Both the position numbers and the translations under genes were made by a program. This document shows positions 52,701 to 60,791 of a stretch of 64,000 nt of DNA, in pieces (the stretch's first letter is position 1; each line of letters opens with the position of its first letter). The notes beneath the pieces are model-generated. The model saw only the letters and a program-made list of their open reading frames with translations. It did no database searches and was not told where the DNA came from. The stretch covers positions 1 through 64,000 of the forward strand of contig JAAELQ010000116.1 of NCBI GenBank assembly GCA_024226515.1, given 5' to 3'. The stretch is from a bacterium. Its GTDB lineage: Bacteria; Acidobacteriota; Polarisedimenticolia; Polarisedimenticolales; Polarisedimenticolaceae.

Positions 52701-54550
52701 TGCTGCAGATCCAGCGCCAGGAGCTGCACGGTCGTGTGGGCCGCGCACTGGAGACGCTGCACGGGCAGCGCCTGGAAGAGCACTACGACGAGCTCTCGCG
52801 CCACTTCGCCGAGGCCATGGACTGGCCGCGCGCCGTGGAATACGGCCATTGCTCGGCGCAGCGGGCGCGTAGCCTGAGCCAGTTCACCGAGGCGCTGGAT
52901 ACGCTCGAGCGCACGCGACGCTGGGTGGAGCGCCTCGAAGACGGAGCGGCGCAGAACGAAGAGTGGATCAAGTTGTTGCAGGAGGAGAGCCGCGTGTCCG
53001 AGATCGTCGGCGACCGGCGGCGGCATCAACGCGCGGTGGACGACCTGCTCCAGCGGCTCGAGCCGCTCGGGGATCGGCCCGAGCTGGTCCAGGCCTACAC
53101 GGGACGCGCCGAGCTGCTGGCCCTGGCCAAGCGCTTCGATGCCGGAGAGCAAGCGCTGGAGCAGGCGCTGAGTTGCTCGCGCAGGCTGGAGGATCCCGAG
53201 CTCGAACGCCACGCGCTGCGCAGCCTGGCCTTCCTGTACTGGCAGCGAGGGCGCAACGAGGATGCGCTGGCCTCGTTGGACAGCGCGCTGGCGATCGACC
53301 GCGCGAGCGGCGACAAGCAGCGGCTGGCCGGCACGCTGACCAATCGCGCGAGCGCGCTGCGCGGGCTGGGGCGCCACGAAGAAGCGTTGCAGTGTCTGCA
53401 CGAGGCACTCGAACTCGCCGAGGGACCCGGAAGCAATCCGCACCGCCTGACCGAGGCCAACTACGTCGTGTACACGATCTACCGTGACCTGGGGCAGACC
53501 GAGAAAGGAGAGTCGTTCCTGCGCCGAGCAATCGAGATCCAGAGTGCGGACCGCTTCACGATCCACCAGCCGTTTCACGCCGGGGCTCTCGCGACCGTGC
53601 TGCTGGGTCGTGGCGAGGTCGAGGAAGGGCTCAAGCTGTTGCGCACCCAGGTCGAGAAGTGCCGACGCTCGCAGTACGCGTTCGGCCTGTCGCGTTGCCA
53701 GCAGAGCCTGGCCGAGACATTGCTGGGGCTCGGCCGCGACGACGAGGCGCTGCCGCACTTGCTCGAGGCGGCGCGGGTCTTCCGTCGGCTGCGCGAGCAC
53801 GATGTCGAGCTGGACATGCTGTGCAAGGCAGGACCGATCCTCGAGCGGGAAGGGGCAGAGACGCGTGGCGCGTGGGAGCGCGCGCTGGAGGTCGCGCGCG
53901 CGGAGCGTGACGACGAGGCGACGATCGTAGCGTTGAAGGGCCTCGCGCGCGCCGCGGAGTCGGTGGGGATGAACGTCCAGGCGCTGGGATACCTGCAGGA
54001 CGCGCGTACGCGCTGCCCGCACCGCGATCACGCGCTGCGTGGAGAACTGCTGAACAGCATCGGCATCCTGGAGTGGAAGGACGGCGAGTTCGACCGCGCC
54101 CTGGCTGCTTTCGAGGCCGCGCTCGAGTGCTTCGAGACCGAGGAGGATCGCGTGCACGCCGGTCTTGCGCTGAACAGCATCGGCGCCTGTCTCAAGTCGC
54201 TCGGCCGCCGTCGAGAGGCGTTCGACATACTCGAGCGCGCCGTTCGGGTGCACGTCTCGTCCGGACAGACCCTGCTGCGCGGACACGCCCTCGCCCTGCT
54301 GGGCGACATCGCCTTCGAGCAGGGCGACCTCGAGCGCGCCTCCGCCCGATACCAGGAGTCGATGAAGATCCGGGAGGAGATCGGCGACCGTCGCGGCGAG
54401 GGGTGGATGCGGCATCACCTTGCGCGTACATTCGCGACGGCCGGTGAGCGGGACCGTGCACGGGAGAGCGCCATGCTCGCTCGCGCGGCGGCCGAGTCCG
54501 TGGACGATGAGGAGTTGCAGCGCGCCTGCGACGAGCTCGGGCTGGATTGA
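49709..54550 (+). CDS. Giant Ser/Thr kinase - zinc ribbon - cyclase-like - AAA ATPase - TPR regulator
   Basis: A 1613-residue cytoplasmic protein. The kinase domain (about 88-365) has LIGEGGAGQVYRA, Lys120, HRDLKPGN (210-217) and DFG (230-232), all intact. Next are paired zinc ribbons (about 372-425) with four CxxC knuckles (CEKC, CSQC, CATC, CGAC). A class III cyclase-like domain follows (about 435-590). It has RKATILIVRLIGFE and ALFGVPTAHEDDPARAARAAL, but the metal Asp of the usual FxDI motif is missing, so it is probably inactive. An AAA/STAND ATPase follows, with Walker A GEAGAGKS (661-668) and Walker B LLLLLEDWHWVDE. About 15 TPR-like repeats run from 1030 to the end. This cyclase-ATPase-TPR plan is known from large bacterial regulators. 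The kinase addition makes it a signal hub whose ligand is unknown. Confidence 0.9.
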   Translation: MSDENRDFERIDAVLSAALDRPVEEREAFLDRECAGDAGLRRRVESLLHAVDDPHHPLVPGGALEGPLWESVVDDLRESPALPAGSRLGPYEIVALIGEGGAGQVYRATDVRLRRAVAVKVLARDRWGPDQEKRFGREARAASALNHPGIVTIYDVGQADGASYIAMELVDGESLRERMDRTPLDLGEALSVACRVAEALSIAHAKGIAHRDLKPGNIMLTSQGEAKIVDFGLAKVGVDAGADATFTENEPHTAEGTVFGTVGYMAPEQARGAATDHRADMFSFGAILYEMLTGRRAFGRASHAETIAAILKEEPAPIAPQNTEVPVPLHWAVERCLRKDPAERYDSTRDLARDLEAVRRYVAQSSVSRVQCEKCHSENPHGHRFCSQCGADLRRACATCGEILSLDAGFCGACGKPLPSASFEAEVTSRPALESERRKATILIVRLIGFESAIEELPSEALEEHHAFFEQLARETVERFGGTIDRSDPEQVVALFGVPTAHEDDPARAARAALEIHAGLDTRGGPTAEIRPCSAVHTGMIVVRTASEPGRRRRIVGEAAEVAMSLAHAGAPGQVLLTPESRRLAGSSIRTEPLEKTRIRGGSEPIVPHRAMGTDDGSIPPLQASGAPLTAFAGRQSELGTLLGCVEAAVGGEGQFVAVLGEAGAGKSRLFFEMRRQVDRERVVLLEGRCQSHGERVPYLPLIQVCRAALGVKDEQGEDAQLESMARRVHEIDPELEAFLPLYVKLLSLPNDRHPLPEHLEGKLFRHAMQEAIAALLTLASREKPLLLLLEDWHWVDEASHDAVRQLIEMCPGYPVMLAVSHRPEASPDWGSFPPRTVQLAALGPVSAGAIIRSVLGAQSLPDDLTKLIHHRTAGNPFFLEETCRALIEDGTLELVDGTANVNGPLERLQLPDSVQAVIRTRLDRIDDVARDLLRHASVIGREFSLDVLQSSMEVSGELDAMLERLKERGLVRRVRVVPETVYAFQHVLTQEVAYDSLLQIQRQELHGRVGRALETLHGQRLEEHYDELSRHFAEAMDWPRAVEYGHCSAQRARSLSQFTEALDTLERTRRWVERLEDGAAQNEEWIKLLQEESRVSEIVGDRRRHQRAVDDLLQRLEPLGDRPELVQAYTGRAELLALAKRFDAGEQALEQALSCSRRLEDPELERHALRSLAFLYWQRGRNEDALASLDSALAIDRASGDKQRLAGTLTNRASALRGLGRHEEALQCLHEALELAEGPGSNPHRLTEANYVVYTIYRDLGQTEKGESFLRRAIEIQSADRFTIHQPFHAGALATVLLGRGEVEEGLKLLRTQVEKCRRSQYAFGLSRCQQSLAETLLGLGRDDEALPHLLEAARVFRRLREHDVELDMLCKAGPILEREGAETRGAWERALEVARAERDDEATIVALKGLARAAESVGMNVQALGYLQDARTRCPHRDHALRGELLNSIGILEWKDGEFDRALAAFEAALECFETEEDRVHAGLALNSIGACLKSLGRRREAFDILERAVRVHVSSGQTLLRGHALALLGDIAFEQGDLERASARYQESMKIREEIGDRRGEGWMRHHLARTFATAGERDRARESAMLARAAAESVDDEELQRACDELGLD

Positions 54551-54556
54551 TAGAAT
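54551..54556 (+). promoter_or_regulatory. -10 box (TAGAAT) for the DUF4242 gene
   Basis: TGATAGAAT starts at the stop codon of the giant kinase gene and lies 38 nt before the ATG at 54595. Confidence 0.4.
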
Positions 54557-54594
54557 CAGTGGCGGCGGCCGATCGTCGTCGAGAAGGGGAGTCG

Positions 54595-54861
54595 ATGCCG
54601 AGATACCTGATCGAACGTGACGTGGGCCAGCTCAGCCCGGAAGAACTCGAGGCCGCATCCAAGAGGTCGCTCGACGTCATTTCGGAGATGGAAGGCGTGA
54701 CCTGGATTCGCAGCTACGTCTCCGACGTCGACGGCAAGATCTTCTGCGAGTACGAGGCGCCCAGCGCCGACGACGTCCGCGAGCACGCGCAACGCGCGGG
54801 AATCCCGGCCGACGTGGTGCGCGAGATCAAGCTCACCATCAGCCCCGACATGTTCCGCTGA
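54595..54861 (+). CDS. DUF4242 (SCO4226-like nickel-binding) protein
   Basis: An 88-residue ferredoxin-fold protein. The ATG at 54595 has AAGGGGA just upstream. It starts MPRYLIERDVGQLSPEELEAA and carries the family stretch VTWIRSYVSDVDGKIFCEYEAPS and HAQRAGIPADVV. DUF4242 members such as Streptomyces SCO4226 bind nickel; the role here is unproven. Confidence 0.85.
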   Translation: MPRYLIERDVGQLSPEELEAASKRSLDVISEMEGVTWIRSYVSDVDGKIFCEYEAPSADDVREHAQRAGIPADVVREIKLTISPDMFR

Positions 54862-54867
54862 GGCGCG

Positions 54868-56055
54868 TCACGGGCCAAGTAGCTCGTCGAGCGTCTGCGC
54901 GAGATCCTCGATGTGCACCGCGCCGTCCAGCACGGTGCCGTCGCGATCGATCAACACGTTGGTCGGGAAGTTCTGCACGCGGAACAGCTTGAACACGTGC
55001 TCTTCGTCACGCCGCATCGTCTGCGGCCAGGTCATGCCCAGCCGCGCGATGAACTCGCGCACGATCTCCACCGAGCCGCTGGAATGGAACCCGAGGATCT
55101 CGAACCCGCGTTCGTGATGTGTCCGGTAGATCTCGACCATCGCCGGCGCCTCCTCGACGCACGGCTTGCACCACGTGCCCCAGAATTCGAGCAGCACGAT
55201 CTTGCCGCGATAGTCGGCCAGGCGCCGGGTGTTGCCGTCGATGTCGACGAACTGCACAGCGGGTGCGCGAGCGCCGACCTCGTAGTGCTGCCGGTCGGGC
55301 TGCTTCTGCTCCAGCGGGCGAAGCGTCAGCTCCCGGCCCAGCGGATCGACCGTGAAGGCGTAGCTCTCGCCGAACAGATTGACGTGAGCGGCGTCCTCCC
55401 GGAATCGCTCGCGAGCGGTGGGGGAGAGTAGATCGAGCTGCCCGTTTCCGTCGAGGTCGAACAGTACCTCGTTCCCGATGCGATCGTACTCTCCGCCGTA
55501 GCCACGCAGTCCGAACAGCATGGAATCGTCGCCGATCCGGAGCGTCCCCGTGCGCAGCGTCCCCTGGGCGACGCGCAGCTCGGCGTCGCCCACGCGCCAG
55601 TGGATTCGCATCGGCGTCGGGACGTCGAGGACCGCGGCGTCGCGTTCGACCCGGCGCTCGTAGCGCAGGTCGACCAGCCACTCGTCGCCCTGCCGGCGCA
55701 GCGGCAGCGCGTCGTCGTCCAGCAGGTCGCCGTTGGCGTTGCGGTCGATGCGACACACGCGGTTCGTGGGCTCGAGCGCGGCGCCGACCAGCGGGCCGCC
55801 CAGCGGGAGGATCGCGAACCAGGCGTCCCCCGCGAACGCGTCGCGCTCGTTCGAGATGGCCACGAAGGTCGCGTTGTGGCGCCGCCGCTCGGCCTGCGCG
55901 CGGTACGCCTCCCAGTCCATCACGGGCAGTGGCATGTCGGGAGCGAGGAATTCCTCGGTCTCGGTCGGCGCGCGGAGCGTCGGCGAGCCCCAGGCCGCCG
56001 CACAGCCGAAGAGCCACAGCGTGAGGAGGATTGCGGATCGGTTGCGGGTTCTCAT
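54868..56055 (-). CDS. Exported TlpA-like thioredoxin-domain protein
   Basis: A 395-residue protein. The N-terminal signal has a possible lipobox LFGC (Cys18). A beta-rich domain fills residues 40-250, with EF-hand-like DRNANGDLLDDD and DLDGNGQLDLL loops. The C-terminal redoxin domain (260-395) has Cys296-Cys299 in WGTWCKPC and the cis-Pro loop NFPTNVLID. It is expected to reduce disulfides in the cell envelope, like TlpA or ResA. It converges on the DUF4242 gene with 6 nt between. Confidence 0.88.
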   Translation of the reverse strand: MRTRNRSAILLTLWLFGCAAAWGSPTLRAPTETEEFLAPDMPLPVMDWEAYRAQAERRRHNATFVAISNERDAFAGDAWFAILPLGGPLVGAALEPTNRVCRIDRNANGDLLDDDALPLRRQGDEWLVDLRYERRVERDAAVLDVPTPMRIHWRVGDAELRVAQGTLRTGTLRIGDDSMLFGLRGYGGEYDRIGNEVLFDLDGNGQLDLLSPTARERFREDAAHVNLFGESYAFTVDPLGRELTLRPLEQKQPDRQHYEVGARAPAVQFVDIDGNTRRLADYRGKIVLLEFWGTWCKPCVEEAPAMVEIYRTHHERGFEILGFHSSGSVEIVREFIARLGMTWPQTMRRDEEHVFKLFRVQNFPTNVLIDRDGTVLDGAVHIEDLAQTLDELLGP

Positions 56056-56114
56056 CCTTCAAGTTTACCGGTGTGCCGCCGGTTCGCCACGTCGCCAACC
56101 CGGGCGGGGGCGCA

Positions 56115-56120
56115 TATCAT
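56115..56120 (+). promoter_or_regulatory. -10 box (TATCAT), possible leaderless promoter
   Basis: TATCAT ends 8 nt before the GTG at 56129. No ribosome site lies between them. Confidence 0.4.
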
Positions 56121-56128
56121 CGTGGCCC

Positions 56129-57352
56129 GTGTTCCGCGCCATCTTCAATTCGTACCGTGAAGCGTTCGGTGGGCTGCCGCGCCCGTTGTGGCTGCTGTCC
56201 GGTGTCACGCTCGTCAACCGCGCCGGCACGATGGTCGTCCCGTTCATCAGCCTGTACCTCGCGCAGGATCGCGGGATCTCGACGACGGTCGTCGGTCGCA
56301 TCCTCGCGCTGTACGGCATCGGCGCGATGATCGGCGCCTACCTCGGCGGCTGGCTCAGCGACCGCATCGGCGCCCTGCGCACGCAGAAGCTGAGCCTCGT
56401 CGGCAGCGGCTTCGCGTTCCTCGTGCTCGGCATGCAGGAGAGCATGCTCGGGATCTCGATCGCCGCGTTCGTCGCCAGCGTCATCTCGGAGGCCTACCGG
56501 CCCGCGGCGATGTCGTCGATGGCGCAGATCGCGCCACGCGAGCTGCAGGCGCGAGCGTTCGCCCTGTTGCGGCTGGCCGTCAACGTGGGGCAGGCCCTCG
56601 GGCCCGCCGCGGCCGGGTTCCTCGCGTTGCGCAGCTACATGTGGCTGTTCGTCGGCGACGCGGCGACCTGCTGGCTGGCGGCGTTGATCGTCGTCGTCGG
56701 CTTTCGCGGAAGCGACGCGCACGGCGCGAGTCCGGCTGCGGAACGGGCCGAGGTCCGGCGCTCTCCGTGGCGCGACGTGCCGTTCGTGCTGTTGATGCTG
56801 ATCGTCGTCAGCCTCGCCGCGGCGTTCTTCCAGATCTTCAGCACCGTCCCGTTGTACTTCAGCGAGGGCTACGGTTTCCGCGAGGACGTCATTGGAACGC
56901 TGTTTGCCCTCAACGCGCTGCTGATCGTGCTGTTCGAGATGGTGTTGATCCATCGCACCGAGAAGTACGACCGCCTGTCGTTGATCGGACTGGGGAGCTT
57001 CCTGACCTGCGCCGGCCTGGCACTCATGCCGCTGGGAAGCGGGGTCCTGTTCGTGGCGTTGACCGTCACGGTGTGGACCTTCGGCGAGATGCTGACGATG
57101 CCGTTGATGAGCGCCGCGGTTGCCGAGCGCGCACCGGCGAACAGCCGCGGGCGCTACATGGGGTTCTTCACCATGTCCTTCGCACTGGCCTTCGTCTTCG
57201 CGCCGGCGCTGGGCACGTGGGTCTACGCCACGATCAGTCCGGCCGCGCTGTGGTACGGCATCGGTGTGCTGGGCGTGTTGCTGTGGGTTGCGTCGCTGGC
57301 GCTGCGCGGGCCGTATCGAGCGATTCGCCGCGACTCGCGACCGCCGGCGTAG
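56129..57352 (+). CDS. MFS transporter
   Basis: A 407-residue protein with about 12 membrane helices. The GTG at 56129 puts the first helix near the N-terminus. The conserved loop 2-3 motif GGWLSDRIGALRTQKLSL and the TM5-like LLRLAVNVGQALGPAAAGFLA are present. This resembles drug-efflux MFS proteins of the DHA1 or YfcJ-like kind. The substrate is unknown. It stands alone between convergent and divergent neighbours. Confidence 0.88.
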   Translation: MFRAIFNSYREAFGGLPRPLWLLSGVTLVNRAGTMVVPFISLYLAQDRGISTTVVGRILALYGIGAMIGAYLGGWLSDRIGALRTQKLSLVGSGFAFLVLGMQESMLGISIAAFVASVISEAYRPAAMSSMAQIAPRELQARAFALLRLAVNVGQALGPAAAGFLALRSYMWLFVGDAATCWLAALIVVVGFRGSDAHGASPAAERAEVRRSPWRDVPFVLLMLIVVSLAAAFFQIFSTVPLYFSEGYGFREDVIGTLFALNALLIVLFEMVLIHRTEKYDRLSLIGLGSFLTCAGLALMPLGSGVLFVALTVTVWTFGEMLTMPLMSAAVAERAPANSRGRYMGFFTMSFALAFVFAPALGTWVYATISPAALWYGIGVLGVLLWVASLALRGPYRAIRRDSRPPA

Positions 57353-57388
57353 GCGAGAGATTCGTGGCGGACACACGGCAGCCCGTCA

Positions 57389-58624
57389 TCAACACTTGGC
57401 AAGGAAACCGGCTCGCTCGATCGCCTCTCGAATAGCGTCCTCGCTGACCGGGCCGTGGACGACCGCGCGCGGCGGGTCGAGCGTCACGTGCGCCGTCCGC
57501 ACGCCGTCCTCCCGGCGCAGCGCCGACTCGAGCCGGTTGACGCATCCGTTGCAGGTCATGCCGTCGACCTCGACCTCGACCGAGCGGTCGCCGGCGCCGC
57601 GAGACGCGAAACGCGAGAGGAGCCGCCGCAGGTCCTGCGCGGCGAACCACGCGATCAGGCCGGTGAGCGCGACGGCTCCCACCGTCTTCCACCACGCGCC
57701 GCTCTCGTGGACGTGCGTCGCCGCGGTGTCGCCGCCCCGGCCGAAGAAGCGCTCGAAGACCCAGGAAAAGGCGATGCTGCCGACGACGATCGTCGTCAGG
57801 TAGACCGCCAGAACGCGCCGGCCGAACGCTCGCCCGATCGCGCCGATGGTGGCGACGTTGGTCGCCGGCCCCGCCATCAGGAACACGAGCGCCGCGCCGG
57901 TCGGCAGGCCGCCCGCGACCAGCGCTGCCGCGATCGGCACCGACGCCGTCGCGCAGACGTAGAGCGGCAGCGCGATCACCAGGGCCGACAGCGCGGCGAC
58001 CAGCGCTCCGCCGCGGCCCAGACCGCCGAGAAGATCCGTGGGCAGAAAGACCGTGATCGCCGCGGACACGGCGACACCGAATAGGAGCCAGCGCCAGATC
58101 GTGCGCAGGATGTCGATCGCGTGCGCCGCGCCGTCGCTCCAGCCGCGCGCATCCTCCGTCGATCCGGTCGCGTCGGCGGCATGTTCGTCGTCGCTCGCCG
58201 CGGACTCCGTCGCCGACGAGGAACCGAGCGCGTCGCTCATGAATCCGCCGACGAGTCCCGTGACCGCGGCGGCGGCGACCTTGAACAGCGCGAAGGGCCA
58301 GCCGAGAAACGACGCCGTCACCAGCACGGAGTCGACACCGGTCTGCGGCGTGCTGATCAGAAAGCCGACCGACGCACCGTCGCCGGCCCCGTCCTTCTTG
58401 AGACCGAGGCCGGTCGGGATCACGCCGCAGGAGCACAGCGGCAGCGGTACGCCGAGCACGACCGCCTTCAGCACACCGGAGGCGCCCGTGAATTGACGCC
58501 GGATGAAGTCGCGCGGCAGCAGCACGTGGACCAGGCCGGCGATCGCCATGCCCAGCAACATCCACGCGGAGAGGTCGAGCATCACGACCCAGCTCTCGCG
58601 CACCCACTCGGACAGAGAGGCCAT
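57389..58624 (-). CDS. Permease (DUF318/SO_0444-type metal efflux) fused to an HMA domain
   Basis: A 411-residue protein with about 8-10 membrane helices. The signature PLPLCSCGVIPTGLGLKK and the second repeat PLYVCATASVPIAAALV are family hallmarks. A His/Asp-rich loop (ASDDEHAADATGS) sits between the halves. Residues 340-411 form a heavy-metal-associated domain with GMTCNGCVNRLESALR. The family exports Cu, Zn or As-like ions. It overlaps the stop of the CsoR-type repressor gene (TGATG), so the operon is metal-induced; copper is most likely, given the repressor and operator. Confidence 0.88.
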   Translation of the reverse strand: MASLSEWVRESWVVMLDLSAWMLLGMAIAGLVHVLLPRDFIRRQFTGASGVLKAVVLGVPLPLCSCGVIPTGLGLKKDGAGDGASVGFLISTPQTGVDSVLVTASFLGWPFALFKVAAAAVTGLVGGFMSDALGSSSATESAASDDEHAADATGSTEDARGWSDGAAHAIDILRTIWRWLLFGVAVSAAITVFLPTDLLGGLGRGGALVAALSALVIALPLYVCATASVPIAAALVAGGLPTGAALVFLMAGPATNVATIGAIGRAFGRRVLAVYLTTIVVGSIAFSWVFERFFGRGGDTAATHVHESGAWWKTVGAVALTGLIAWFAAQDLRRLLSRFASRGAGDRSVEVEVDGMTCNGCVNRLESALRREDGVRTAHVTLDPPRAVVHGPVSEDAIREAIERAGFLAKC

Positions 58625-58914
58625 CAGCGCGCCCCCTGACGAGACCAGCGCGAGAAGACCTCCATCAACTCGTCGATCTTGGCCTCGCGTGCGTCCTCGT
58701 CTCCGGAGTCGAACGCGTCCCGCACGCAGGTCCGCACGTGGGAGTCGAGCACGATCTCGCCCACGCGCGACAAAGCTCCCTGTGCCGCCGCGATCTGCAG
58801 CAGGACGTCCACGCAGTACGAGTCGTCGTCGATCATGCGGCCGATGGCGGCAACCTGCCCCTCGGCGCGCCGCAACCGGGCGCGCAGAGCGCGCTTGGAT
58901 TTGTCATCGAGCAT
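58624..58914 (-). CDS. csoR: CsoR/RcnR-family metal-sensing repressor
   Basis: A 96-residue all-helical protein. It has RRAEGQVAAIGRMIDDDSYCVDVLLQIAAAQGAL, and the metal ligands are Cys-x(n)-His-x3-Cys (YCVD, then DSHVRTC). This is the Cu(I) CsoR set, lacking the extra N-terminal His of Ni/Co RcnR proteins. It represses its own operon until metal binds. The start at 58914 lies directly below the operator. Confidence 0.92.
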   Translation of the reverse strand: MLDDKSKRALRARLRRAEGQVAAIGRMIDDDSYCVDVLLQIAAAQGALSRVGEIVLDSHVRTCVRDAFDSGDEDAREAKIDELMEVFSRWSRQGAR

Positions 58915-58920
58915 GCTCTC

Positions 58921-58940
58921 AGCATACCCCCCAGGGGTAT
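58921..58940 (-). promoter_or_regulatory. CsoR operator overlapping the -10 box
   Basis: ATACCCC-CCA-GGGGTAT (58924-58940) is a perfect 7-bp inverted repeat of the known G-tract CsoR type. On the minus strand TATGCT (58926-58921) overlaps one end of it and ends 6 nt before the ATG. Bound CsoR would therefore cover the promoter, and the transcript is nearly leaderless. Confidence 0.85.
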
Positions 58941-58983
58941 TGAGGACAAGTCCCGCGCCACGGCGGTGTCGTGGGAGCCCGGT

Positions 58984-60786
58984 CTAACGACCGGAGCAGA
59001 ACTGAATCGCGGGCGCGAACGACGGATCCGCCCGCAGCGCGGCCGCACAGGATCGCCGCGCCGCGTCGGCCTTCCCCGACGCGGCGTGCGACATGGCGAC
59101 GCCGAGCCATCCTCGTGGAGAGCGCGGTAGGATCCGGGCCGCGCGCTCGAAGGCCTCCTCCGCGCCGCCGGCGTCCCCCGCCTTGAGCCGGCGGGCACCG
59201 GTCGCGAGCAGCAGATTGATCTGATTGGGGTGCGTGAGAAGTGCAGCTTCGAGCGCCGGAAGGGACGTCGCCGGATCCGCGTCGCAGTGAAAGACCGCCA
59301 TGCCCGCGCGGCCCATCGCGTCGCGGTCCCAGGGCACGCCGTGCTGGATCCGTGCCGCGGATTCGACCGCACCTCGACAGCCCGATCGGATCTCACGGGT
59401 CAGGCGCCCGAACTCTCGACCGGCGCGCGCCTCGCTCACGCCGACCCACGCTCCCAGCGCGCTCGCCCCGAGCAGCAGCACGACGGGCACGGCGCGGAGT
59501 CGGCCGCGTGCACCGGTCTTCCCGCCGGCCGCCGACCAGCTTCGTCCGACGACGAGCCACAGGATCCACGCGCTCGCCGGAGAGTGGAGCGGGAAGCTGA
59601 CCAGGCCGTGCACCAGGACGCCCGCGATGGATGCCGCCCTCGCCCTCGCGCGCGCGGCGGCCGCATCGTTCCCCCGTCCACGCACGAACGAGAAGCAGAA
59701 GCCCGCGAGTATCGCGACCGCCAGCGGAGCGGTGCCGAGAACGCCGATCTCGGCAGCCGACTCGAGCAGGTCGTTGTGCGGGTGCTTCGGTTGCGTGTCG
59801 ACGCCGAAGCTCGGAGTGGGCACGCGCAGCTCGTGGACCGTCGGATAGGCGACCTGGAATCGGCCGGCGCCGACGCCGAGCCATGGGCGTCTCTCGATCA
59901 TGCCGATCGTGTTGCGCCACAGGGCGATACGAATGGCGCCGCTTCCCCCGGTCGGGCTTCCCAGGCTCGTCAGCGCGCCGCCGACGGACGGCATCGCCGT
60001 CTCCGGGCTCTTCACCGGCAGGAACAGTGCGGCTCCCACGAGTACCAGCACGGGGACGGCCGCCCGCAAGCGCCCCGACGGAGGAATGCGGAGCCGCGGC
60101 GCGGGCCGCGACGCGACGGCGATCGCGGCGCCGACGAGAACGGCGATCCACGCGCCGCGGGAGCGCGTGGCGATCAGGAACGCCAGTCCCAGTCCGACAC
60201 CGGTCGTGCAGAGCCACTGCTTCGCACGCCGCCGCGCGTGCAGCATGGGCGGGACTGCGAGCGGAACGAGCGCGACGAGGGCCTGCGCCGCCACGTTACG
60301 GTTGACGAACGTCGCGGCCGGCGACCGCACCTGCGCGATGCCGTCCCACCCCAACCAGCCCTGGAGCAGACCGAGCCCGCCGAGGGCGACCAGCGCCGCA
60401 CCGGCCGCGGTCTCGACCGCGCCGTCGAAGACCTGCCGATCGCCGCTGTCGCTCCGCGGAAGCGCGGCTGTGCCCAGCGCCGCGCACGCCAGCGCGAACA
60501 GGCCCAGCACGTCCCGCCCGACGACGAGAGCTTCGGCGGATCCCGTGCGCAGCAGGCCCAACGTCGCCGCGCTCGCGGCGGCCGCCAGCAGTCCGAGCAG
60601 CGCCCGTGGCGGAAGGAGTCGGCTCGCCGCCAGCGTCAGCGCCAGTGCAGCCGGGGTGAGCAGCAGGATCAACGCCTCGCGCGCGATTCTCCCCGGCTCA
60701 TCGGCCCCGGGTAGGTACAGGACGGCAACGGCGAGCAGCTGCCCGGCCCACAGAGATGCCAGCAATCGCTCAACGCGCTGCGACAA
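58984..60786 (-). CDS. O-antigen ligase / polymerase-like membrane protein with C-terminal TPRs
   Basis: A 600-residue protein with about 12 helices in residues 1-460. The Wzy/WaaL core is visible: FLIATRSRGAWIAVLVG, then RIALWRNTIGMIERRPWLGVGAGRFQVAYP and HPHNDLLESAAEIGVLG. The C-terminal 140 residues are TPR-like (HCDADPATSLPALEAALLTHPNQINLLLATGAR). The family joins polysaccharide or O-antigen units in the outer face of the inner membrane. It follows the giant repeat-protein gene by 5 nt, so it may glycosylate or be co-expressed with that surface protein, an inference from position. Confidence 0.85.
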   Translation of the reverse strand: MSQRVERLLASLWAGQLLAVAVLYLPGADEPGRIAREALILLLTPAALALTLAASRLLPPRALLGLLAAAASAATLGLLRTGSAEALVVGRDVLGLFALACAALGTAALPRSDSGDRQVFDGAVETAAGAALVALGGLGLLQGWLGWDGIAQVRSPAATFVNRNVAAQALVALVPLAVPPMLHARRRAKQWLCTTGVGLGLAFLIATRSRGAWIAVLVGAAIAVASRPAPRLRIPPSGRLRAAVPVLVLVGAALFLPVKSPETAMPSVGGALTSLGSPTGGSGAIRIALWRNTIGMIERRPWLGVGAGRFQVAYPTVHELRVPTPSFGVDTQPKHPHNDLLESAAEIGVLGTAPLAVAILAGFCFSFVRGRGNDAAAARARARAASIAGVLVHGLVSFPLHSPASAWILWLVVGRSWSAAGGKTGARGRLRAVPVVLLLGASALGAWVGVSEARAGREFGRLTREIRSGCRGAVESAARIQHGVPWDRDAMGRAGMAVFHCDADPATSLPALEAALLTHPNQINLLLATGARRLKAGDAGGAEEAFERAARILPRSPRGWLGVAMSHAASGKADAARRSCAAALRADPSFAPAIQFCSGR

Positions 60787-60791
60787 CGGGC

